This document shows, piece after piece, positions 50,571-60,772 of a stretch of DNA of 64,000 nt (its first letter is position 1; each line of letters begins with the position of its first letter). Under the pieces are notes generated by a model, which was given only the letters and a program-made list of their open reading frames with translations, was not told the DNA's origin and searched no databases. The translations under genes were made by a program, and so were the position numbers. Location: IMG/VR virus record IMGVR_UViG_3300036768_001863, positions 62,001-126,000 of that record; one strand, given 5' to 3'. This stretch comes from a virus.

Positions 50571-51218
50571 TCATGCCAGCGCCGCCAGGTTGACCCAGAC
50601 CATGTGGTGCCGCGCCAGCGTCCGCTGGATTTCCTGGAACTGGCAGTCAAAGCTGTCCCGGCCGTTGGCCAGGCAGTGCCGAGGGTCCATGCCGGCAGCA
50701 TAGGACGTACCGCCGTCGATCCCCAGCGTATACACTTCCTTGCAGCCGGCCAATGCCAGCAAGTTGAAGGCGGCCACCGCGCTGAAGTAGCGGACCCGCA
50801 CCCGCCGGAGCCCGGGATGGTGACGCTGCCGCGGCACGCGCGTCGAGTTGTAAGACCACAGGCGGCCGGCAGCGGCCAGGTGGTCCAGGCCGCCCCAGCC
50901 GTCCCGCACCAGCTCCTCCAGGGTGAAATGGCCAGGGCCCATGTTCCGGTGCGGCACCCAGGGGAGGACCACGTCCGGGACATGGGGCAGGACCACGCCG
51001 TCCGCGGACAGGACGTCCGCGCGGCAGTCCAGGTACGCCTCCAGGTCCATGAAGTGGACGCAGGTGGCCGGCCAGACCCGGCACGCATGGTTGAGGGCCA
51101 GGACGTGAAAGCGGTCGAGGTCGAAGCAGTCCCGCAGGTCCAGCGACGGCCCCTTGCCCAGGACCAGCCAGGGCCTGGAACGGTACGTGCCCAGCCGCTC
51201 CACCGCGTCACCGATCAC
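50571..51218 (-). CDS. DUF115/sialyltransferase-like protein
   Basis: 215 residues with a GTG start behind GAGGGCC. RPWLVLGKGPSLDLRDCFDL has the GxGPS loop, and FHVLALNHACRVWPATCVHF the following conserved strand. GCKEVYTLGIDGGTSYA supplies the second G-x-D motif. The same layout occurs in the gene at 46203, so two distant paralogues lie in one cluster. A nucleotide-sugar transferase role is inferred. Confidence 0.6.
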   Translation of the reverse strand: MIGDAVERLGTYRSRPWLVLGKGPSLDLRDCFDLDRFHVLALNHACRVWPATCVHFMDLEAYLDCRADVLSADGVVLPHVPDVVLPWVPHRNMGPGHFTLEELVRDGWGGLDHLAAAGRLWSYNSTRVPRQRHHPGLRRVRVRYFSAVAAFNLLALAGCKEVYTLGIDGGTSYAAGMDPRHCLANGRDSFDCQFQEIQRTLARHHMVWVNLAALA

Positions 51219-51248
51219 ACGGAGGCCCTCTCTTTCCCGCCCATCTGC

Positions 51249-52265
51249 CTACCACACCCTGCCGTCCACCACGCGCAGGTTCTCCACATGGAAGCCGCCG
51301 TCCCGGGAAATCTCGACGTAGGCGAAGCCGTGGTTCCAGTTGTTGAGCGGCGCATACTCCGGATGCATGTCGCACAGGCAACCCGTGGAGAAGGTGGTGA
51401 TGACCCGCTGCTCCAGGTCTTTCTCGCTGTGCTCGCTGCTGTGATGGAAATGGCCGCCCAGTACATGAGTCTTGGCCCGAAGGAAGAAGCCCCGGGCCGG
51501 GTTGACCGGATTGGAAATGCGGAAGCGGTACTCATGCCCGTGGATGACGTTCAGCTTGCCCAGCTGGATCGGCCTCCGGTCGGCCACCACCTGGATGCGC
51601 TGCTTCTTTAGCCCGACTACATTGTCCCAGCTGAAGGCGGGCACGTCCAGCAGCTCCGGCGCCTTGACCCGCATGTAGCGCTCGTACCTCTCCTCGTGGT
51701 TGCCAAGCTTGTAGACGATGCGGGCCCGAGGAAACTGCCGCCGCAGGCCAGACAGGAAGTATTGCAGGCTGCACAGCTCTTCCCAGAAGTCGCGCTTGCG
51801 CGGGTCACGCTCCCAGTGACTCACCGCATAGTGGTCGGCAATGTCGCCGTTGAGCAAGAGGAAGTTCACCTTGCGCGCAGCGGCAAGGTCCAGGGCCAGA
51901 CGCAGGCTGGTCTCGTTGTGATAAGGGATGTGCAGGTCAGACAAGACCAGGGCGCGCATGGGGCCCGGAAAAGACACCGCCCGCCAGGAGTCGAAGTAGG
52001 ACTGGGGCGGCGGGACCACGTTCTGCCAGGGGTCGCCCGGCCGCCGCGCGGGCCGGCGGCGAGAACTGTCCCCCTGCGGCCGACGGCTGGACGCGCCCGC
52101 CTGGCCCAGACGCCGACGGACCAGCGTGCGGGCATGCTCGATGCTGTTGAACAGCTCAGGGTGCTCCCGCACCGCCTTGCGCGCCAGGGTCAGGGCCGGC
52201 GCGTCCGGGAACCGATCAAGCAGCTCATCGACCACGGCGCCGGCTGCCGTCATGCGCCTGGCCAC
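51249..52265 (-). CDS. Metallophosphoesterase with N-terminal helical region
   Basis: 338 residues with a GTG start 8 nt after AAGGAGG. After about 100 residues of basic helical sequence, all calcineurin-like motifs appear in order: DLH (110-112), NGDIAD (139-144), GNHE (188-191), IHGH (241-244) and GHFH (271-274). These residues bind two metals and hydrolyse phosphoester bonds. Phage relatives commonly have a DNA-binding N-terminus. The substrate (nucleic acid or nucleotide) is not determinable. Confidence 0.8.
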   Translation of the reverse strand: MARRMTAAGAVVDELLDRFPDAPALTLARKAVREHPELFNSIEHARTLVRRRLGQAGASSRRPQGDSSRRRPARRPGDPWQNVVPPPQSYFDSWRAVSFPGPMRALVLSDLHIPYHNETSLRLALDLAAARKVNFLLLNGDIADHYAVSHWERDPRKRDFWEELCSLQYFLSGLRRQFPRARIVYKLGNHEERYERYMRVKAPELLDVPAFSWDNVVGLKKQRIQVVADRRPIQLGKLNVIHGHEYRFRISNPVNPARGFFLRAKTHVLGGHFHHSSEHSEKDLEQRVITTFSTGCLCDMHPEYAPLNNWNHGFAYVEISRDGGFHVENLRVVDGRVW

Positions 52266-52282
52266 GGACCGCCTCCTTGTCG

Positions 52283-52675
52283 TTACACCCGCGCCTGCAC
52301 CCGCATCCCGCCCTGGTCGTGCCGCTCGATGTCAGACGGGTCAACGGCGTCGGTCCAGTACCATTCCACCAGTTCCACGTCGGTGACAGCCTCGAAGCGG
52401 TGCCACTCGCCCCGTCCGCAGACCAGCTTCTGACCCGCCGTGAGACGGACCGTGGCGCACGGGTCCTGGTCCCCACGCTGACGGTAAAAATGGACCAGCA
52501 GCTCACCGCGGACCACGTAAAAGGCGTTAGACTTGTCGCGGTGACAGTGCTGGCTGCTGTAACCGCCCGCCCGGATGGAAGCGTGGTGGACCTCGAAAGC
52601 GTGGCTGCGCTCCAGACCACGGTTGGTCCCCCAGGACTTCTCCAAGGCCACCGGCTCCGTCACTTCCGCTGGCAT
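52283..52675 (-). CDS. Cupin-domain protein
   Basis: 130 residues from the ATG at 52675 behind GGGGAGAAG. The single cupin barrel has SSQHCHRDKSNAFYVVRGEL (HxH...E) and a second motif around GEWHRFEAVTDVELVEWYW. It resembles the cupins that close mannose-6-phosphate isomerase / GDP-mannose pyrophosphorylases. Placed at the edge of the glycan cluster, it may be a sugar-phosphate isomerase-like enzyme, but only the fold is clear. Confidence 0.65.
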   Translation of the reverse strand: MPAEVTEPVALEKSWGTNRGLERSHAFEVHHASIRAGGYSSQHCHRDKSNAFYVVRGELLVHFYRQRGDQDPCATVRLTAGQKLVCGRGEWHRFEAVTDVELVEWYWTDAVDPSDIERHDQGGMRVQARV

Positions 52676-52719
52676 GCTCTCTTCTCCCCGGCGAAGAACA
52701 CCACGGCCGGCCCAGCGCC

Positions 52720-53343
52720 TCATTCCGTCACGGCCGGCGGCAGGCTCAGGGAGGACTGCCACGGCGGCGCCGGCGCTGCCAGCACCGCGCACCAGTAGGG
52801 CCGGCCCGAGCTGTCATAGGACAGGCCGAAGCCGGCATGCTGGTAGGCCGTGTCCTGGATGTTCTGCCGGTGGCCCGGACTGCTCAGCCAGGCCGCCACC
52901 ACCTGCTCCGGCCCCCGCTGGCCCAGGGCAATGTTCTCTCCACCCGTGCGCAGGCGATAACCCGCCAGGTGGACCCGTTCGGCAAGATTACGGCCAAAGA
53001 AGCCCGGCGTCCCCGTCTCCTGCCAGTGCTCCAGGGACCGGTTCAGAGACATCCAGTCCGCATGCTTCTGGGCCGCCAGGTGCAGCTTCCGGTCCAAAGA
53101 CAGCGGACGCGCGCCGACCTGGGCGCGAGCCCGGTTGTGCAGCTCCAGCAGCCGGTAAGAAGTCGCGTCCGGTGCCGGCTCCGGCGGCGGAGGAGCTGGC
53201 AAAGGCGGCGGGGCCGAGGGGGACGCCGGGGGCGGAGCAGGCGCGGGCGACGGCGCCCCGCCCAGCGCGGATAGCAGCCAGTCCAGCAGGCTGCCACCAA
53301 GCTGAATGCACAACTGCCACAGGCTCTGCCAGAGCGACGACAT
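52720..53343 (-). CDS. CAP/SCP-domain secreted protein
   Basis: 207 residues, ATG behind GAGGAGGACC. An N-terminal hydrophobic stretch (LCIQLGGSLLDWLLSALGG) is followed by a Pro/Ala linker of about 30 residues. The CAP domain then runs LLELHNRARAQVGARPLSLD, KLHLAAQKHADWM, GENIALGQRGPEQVVAAWLS, SPGHRQNIQD. The two His of the CAP pocket (in AQKHADWM and SPGHRQN) are present. Bacterial CAP proteins are extracytoplasmic; some bind or cut other molecules. Unusual in a phage. Confidence 0.75.
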   Translation of the reverse strand: MSSLWQSLWQLCIQLGGSLLDWLLSALGGAPSPAPAPPPASPSAPPPLPAPPPPEPAPDATSYRLLELHNRARAQVGARPLSLDRKLHLAAQKHADWMSLNRSLEHWQETGTPGFFGRNLAERVHLAGYRLRTGGENIALGQRGPEQVVAAWLSSPGHRQNIQDTAYQHAGFGLSYDSSGRPYWCAVLAAPAPPWQSSLSLPPAVTE

Positions 53344-53397
53344 GGAACGGTCCTCCTCTTCTTTTTTCCTCCCCTGTGCCTGCCACTCCCACCGGCC

Positions 53398-54381
53398 TCA
53401 GCGGCCGCCGCCAGCGGGCAGGCGCCGGTACTGCTGGAAGTAGTCGTGCGCCGGATAGACGAAGCAGCCGTACTCCAGCGTGTCCGCGGGACGGTGAATG
53501 CCGTCGTCGATGTCCTGGTTGCTGGGCAACTTGCCCGTAAAGGGACGCACCGCGACGGCGTGAGACGGTGGCGGCAGGAAGGACCGCCAGACGGCGGCGC
53601 CGGCCGTGTCCCGCCGCAACAGGAGAGACGGATCCTGCTCGCGCGGGCTGAAGGCGTACGCCCGCCCGGTCCAGGCCGAGACGAACCACTGCCAGGTGTG
53701 CGTGTAGTCGCTGTCCGGATAGTTCGGGTCGATGTAGCGCACCACCCAGTCCCGCGTCCGGTAGCCCTGGCCGTTGTCGAAATCGACCTTGTTGGATGTG
53801 ATGTGCGTCAGCAGGATGGCGTGGTTCCCCTCCCGCACGGTAGAGATGCTGGCCACGACGGGCAGCCCCTCCCGCAACTGCTGCATCAGCCAGTCATACC
53901 CCGCCCGGGTGTTGCCGTGCGGGTTGGTCCGCGCCCGCACACGCAGCGTCCGCAGCCAGTAGGCCACCGCCTCGTCCGTAGCTCCCGAGTGGAAGCCGAT
54001 GCCGCTCTCGACCACCTGGCGCGTGATCGTGGTCAGCGGCGCGATGCCGGCGTGCCGCCCCGCCATCTCCGCGCAGCACCACCAGCAGATGCCGTGGTCC
54101 CGACGGTTGCCCACACGCTCCTGCACGGTGATCGGGGCTTCCTGCCCCCGCGCCGCTGCCGCCAGCAGCAGACAGACAGCCACGACCAACACGTGGACGA
54201 CCGCGGCTACCCAGAACAGCCGCCGTGCCAGCGGACATTTGCCACTGCCTCCACGGGCAGCGTCCTTCTCTTCCCGCAACGGACGGGAACAGGCCCTCCG
54301 GCACACGCCCCGCGACGGACAGGAGGCCCGGCAACGTCCACCACCGTCCGCGTCCGGCCCCACGCCCACGCCACCTGCCAT
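53398..54381 (-). CDS. Membrane-anchored C39/papain-like cysteine protease
   Basis: 327 residues from the ATG at 54381, 8 nt after AAGGAGG. A Cys/Arg-rich head and one membrane helix (LFWVAAVVHVLVVAVCLLLA) precede the domain. The protease core has the nucleophile Cys in DHGICWWCCAEMAGRHAG, His in EGNHAILLTHITSNKVDF and a following Asp in VRYIDPNYPDSD. This is the C39-like order Cys-His-Asp. It may process a surface or secreted protein; the adjacent CAP gene may be a partner. Confidence 0.65.
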   Translation of the reverse strand: MAGGVGVGPDADGGGRCRASCPSRGVCRRACSRPLREEKDAARGGSGKCPLARRLFWVAAVVHVLVVAVCLLLAAAARGQEAPITVQERVGNRRDHGICWWCCAEMAGRHAGIAPLTTITRQVVESGIGFHSGATDEAVAYWLRTLRVRARTNPHGNTRAGYDWLMQQLREGLPVVASISTVREGNHAILLTHITSNKVDFDNGQGYRTRDWVVRYIDPNYPDSDYTHTWQWFVSAWTGRAYAFSPREQDPSLLLRRDTAGAAVWRSFLPPPSHAVAVRPFTGKLPSNQDIDDGIHRPADTLEYGCFVYPAHDYFQQYRRLPAGGGR

Positions 54382-54576
54382 ACCCTGACCTCCTTGTGGA
54401 GCAGGCACGGCCATCCTGGCCATCCGCGAGGACTGCTCCATCTCCTCATCCTGCCGAACTCAGACCAGCGCTCCACGGCGCCTGGCCTTCCCCCTCACAA
54501 GCTGCAAGGTGGCGGTCTTAGAAGTTATGGAGAACGGGTTAAGCTACCCCGCTAGAGAGAATAGCTAAAAGAAAGA
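54382..54576. other. Spacer between the TROVE terminator and the protease gene
   Basis: About 195 bp without a supported gene. It probably holds the protease-operon promoter, but no good -35/-10 pair is obvious. Confidence 0.4.
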
Positions 54577-54606
54577 CCCCGATCAATCCAACAAGGATGA
54601 TCGGGG
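54577..54606 (-). terminator. Terminator of the Ro60-like gene
   Basis: CCCCGATCA pairs with TGATCGGGG around a 12-nt loop, followed on the minus strand by TCTTTCTTTTAGCTATTC. The distal TTAGCTAT also follows the four cassette terminators. Confidence 0.8.
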
Positions 54607-54657
54607 CCAAAGGAGTCTGGAAGCAAGCCCGCCGAGGCAAGCAGATGGCCAAACGGT

Positions 54658-56343
54658 CTAAATCTCGACTGCCTTGACCATGTCCACGAACCGCTGGCTG
54701 TCGTCAGCCAGGTGCGCGGCCATGACCTCAAAGACCACGTCGCTGAAGCCGCCGATATTCAGCGTTTCGGCAGTCTCCGGGGCCTGGGAGCTGCCGCCCA
54801 TCTGCAAGTCACAGCAGATGAGCTTCGGCCGCGGAAACCGACCCAACCGCCGCTGGTTGGCCACAAACTTATCCCACTCATGCACGAGTGCCGTGACACA
54901 GTGGAACATCCTCACTGACGGCGTTACCCAGCTCTGATTGTCAGAGATCAGGATAACACCGCAGAACGCCCGATCCTTGAGTTTCTCGTTGGCGTGCGCA
55001 ACCGGCAAATGGCAGTCGGTGCCGCCACCGCCGAAGCGCGAAAGCCGAGTCGAGATGCTCAGAATCTGATCGCCCGGGTCAGCGCTGAACGGACGGACCC
55101 AGTCGCTGAATGGCACGACGACCGAGTCGGGATTCTTGCGCAGAATCGCTGCTGAGATCAGCGCCGCCACGTCGATGCACCGCATCTTCGAGGACTGCCC
55201 CGGCTTGTCACGGCGTCCCGTGATCGGCGCAAGCATGGAACCGGAGACGTCGCAGCCAATGACGACAGGGCCAGGGAACTTCGGCACCGCCTCGCACGCC
55301 ACCTCCGCGGCATCGTTGAGGGCCTTGCGGATGCAGTACGGGATCTCCTCGCTGGCGTTCAGATACGCCGCGAAGAACTGGTACGGCATCTGCTTGGACC
55401 GACGGACCTCGTTCATGTCGGCAAGACGGCTGGCCACCTCATCGACCATGCGCGGGTCCCGGAATACACCGTGGCGGTTGAGCGTATTCAGGTTCATGCG
55501 CAACGCCTGGTAGCCCATGTTCCTGGCTATCTCCGCCCACACCGGACTCGGACGGACCAGGCGCCGGGTGGCGCCACAACCCTCGTACACCTCGCCCTTG
55601 ACCGCGTCCACCAGGAGATCCCAGCGGATGTAGGTCTTGGCGAACTGCCGCGCAAGCTGCACCTGCTCGTCCGGGTCCGTGGTGCCGCGGAACCGGTCGA
55701 GCAGCCGGATCTCCAGCGGGAGATCGTCGTAGGTAGCCGGCCTCCACTTCTCGACCGGATTGCCGCACAGCCAGCCATACAACGCGCGACGGGCATTGTT
55801 GGGCGGCGTCGGCCGCACCAGGCGCAGCACGTCGCGCAACGACGGGTTCTTGCCGACCGAGGCCGACAGGAGCTTGTCGTCGCTAGCGTTGTTCAGCAGC
55901 CTGGACATGACCCGCTGCTTGGCGTGGCTGAAGCACCGCTTCCTGGTGCCGGCGCCGCTGCGCACCATCTGGAAGGCCGTCAGGATCATCTTGCCACTGT
56001 CCACGACACGGTCAGCAATCCGGTCCCACAGCTTGATGTCCATATCGGCGAGCTTCGCCCAACCCGCCGCCGGGGCGTCCTTGAGCAAACCGTCCCGACG
56101 CGCGGCAATGCACGCCTTGGCCAAGAACTCGGGCGTCACGCACGCTGCCAGCTCGTGAAACCTGGCAAGCTGCTCGGCGCCGCTCTCGTAGTACGCCCCG
56201 TTGAAGCAGGACGTGAACAGGAACTGTGCCAGGGCATGTTCGGACCCGTAAGCGTAAGCCGAGCCGCCAGCCTGATTGATGGCATCAACCGGGCGGTCAA
56301 CCAGGGCGGACGAACTGGTGCCGAAGAGGGACTTGCTGGCCAC
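54658..56343 (-). CDS. rsr: Ro60/RSR-like TROVE-domain RNA-binding protein
   Basis: 561 residues with a GTG start behind AAGGAGG. The TROVE helical-repeat ring covers about 15-350 (ALAQFLFTSCFNGAYYESGA, DGLLKDAPAAGWAKLADMDI). The von Willebrand A domain follows, with an intact MIDAS: DVSGS (364-368), GGGTD (Thr441) and LISDN (Asp467). Ro60 binds Y RNAs and misfolded RNAs; in bacteria it links a Y RNA to RNases. The gene has its own promoter, structured leader and terminator, so it is an autonomous unit. Confidence 0.88.
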   Translation of the reverse strand: MASKSLFGTSSSALVDRPVDAINQAGGSAYAYGSEHALAQFLFTSCFNGAYYESGAEQLARFHELAACVTPEFLAKACIAARRDGLLKDAPAAGWAKLADMDIKLWDRIADRVVDSGKMILTAFQMVRSGAGTRKRCFSHAKQRVMSRLLNNASDDKLLSASVGKNPSLRDVLRLVRPTPPNNARRALYGWLCGNPVEKWRPATYDDLPLEIRLLDRFRGTTDPDEQVQLARQFAKTYIRWDLLVDAVKGEVYEGCGATRRLVRPSPVWAEIARNMGYQALRMNLNTLNRHGVFRDPRMVDEVASRLADMNEVRRSKQMPYQFFAAYLNASEEIPYCIRKALNDAAEVACEAVPKFPGPVVIGCDVSGSMLAPITGRRDKPGQSSKMRCIDVAALISAAILRKNPDSVVVPFSDWVRPFSADPGDQILSISTRLSRFGGGGTDCHLPVAHANEKLKDRAFCGVILISDNQSWVTPSVRMFHCVTALVHEWDKFVANQRRLGRFPRPKLICCDLQMGGSSQAPETAETLNIGGFSDVVFEVMAAHLADDSQRFVDMVKAVEI

Positions 56344-56462
56344 GGTGTTGGCCTCCTTGGGTCATTGGAGTAAGCGCAGGTCGAACCCGTATCCCATCAC
56401 TGGCGGTGAGTACGCTCCACCGAGACAGTCAGATTGTTCACACAACGGGAGTCGAAGGGCGA

Positions 56463-56527
56463 ATACCGACGAGTTCTCGAAGCAGCCTTTCTATCCTCAA
56501 GATGAAAGCCGCCCCGACAGTCGGTAT
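56463..56527 (-). other. Structured leader element upstream of the Ro60-like gene
   Basis: ATACCGAC (56463-56470) pairs perfectly with GTCGGTAT (56520-56527). The enclosed sequence forms a second stem (GCGGCTTTC with GAAAGGCTGC, one bulge) and a small CGAG-AA-CTCG hairpin. It may be part of the mRNA leader or a second small RNA. Confidence 0.45.
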
Positions 56528-56567
56528 GCTCCTTTCAGAATCAGACCATTCGGAGTCTCTTGATCTT

Positions 56568-56721
56568 CCAACTGCTGAGCCGCCGAAGGTTCGCCATGAC
56601 CAAGGACTCGAACCCAGAACAGAGAGATTACGGGCCCAAGAATGGCAGCCAGGTTAACTGGGTCCCGACGAATTCGTCGCGGCAGAGAAACATTCAGCAT
56701 GTACTCCGCCACAGCAGTCGG
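56568..56721 (-). ncRNA. Candidate Y-type RNA with tRNA-like T-loop
   Basis: About 154 nt starting at the expected +1 of the 56729-56757 promoter. Its ends pair over 10 bp (CCGACTGCTG with CAGCAGTTGG, one G-U). The interior contains GGGTTCGAGTCC, which fits the T-arm consensus GTTCGANYC with 4 of 5 stem pairs. Bacterial Y RNAs have just this build (a terminal stem plus a tRNA-like module) and are encoded beside rsr. No terminator is seen at its 3' end, so it may be processed from the leader. I could not identify the Ro60-binding motif with confidence. Confidence 0.45.
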
Positions 56722-56728
56722 GATGCCT

Positions 56729-56757
56729 ATAAAACATGGTAGCGGGACGAGTGCCAA
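56729..56757 (-). promoter_or_regulatory. Promoter TTGGCA-N17-TTTTAT before the rsr leader
   Basis: Minus strand: -35 TTGGCA at 56752-56757, 17 bp, -10 TTTTAT(AGG) at 56729-56734. The predicted start, near 56722, coincides with the first base of the 10-bp terminal stem. It lies directly after the preceding gene's terminator. Confidence 0.55.
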
Positions 56758-56763
56758 AATCAA

Positions 56764-56795
56764 GAGGTTCGCGCCAGAAATCCGGCGCGAACCTC
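56764..56795 (-). terminator. Terminator of the 1266-residue virion-like gene
   Basis: A perfect 12-bp stem, GAGGTTCGCGCC with GGCGCGAACCTC and an 8-nt loop, followed on the minus strand by TTGATTTTGG. Confidence 0.85.
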
Positions 56796-56849
56796 TTCTC
56801 GCCGCATGGGACAATGACTTCCTTCCGTCTGCCACGCCCGCAGCCAGCC

Positions 56850-60650
<3,801 letters not shown>

Positions 60651-60723
60651 GCTTACCTTCCCGGGACAGGATGGCCAGAAGTGTCAGGAGACATCATCAC
60701 TGTCGCCAGGCCAGGGACAGCAG

Positions 60724-60754
60724 CAGGGATGGTGGGAGGGCTGGCAGCCATCCC
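60724..60754. other. Strong intergenic hairpin
   Basis: CAGGGATGGTGGGA pairs with TCCCACCATCCCTG (14 bp) in the 122-bp gap between two large virion-like genes. No U-tract follows on either side; possible RNA-processing or stability element. Confidence 0.55.
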
Positions 60755-60772
60755 ACCATCCCTGCCACGTTC

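Noticed and set aside
56590-56680. Ordinary tRNA gene at the T-loop motif
   Set aside because: The T-arm consensus is good, but I could not build a 7-bp acceptor stem, D-arm and anticodon arm in the right spacing. A tRNA-like Y RNA module fits better.
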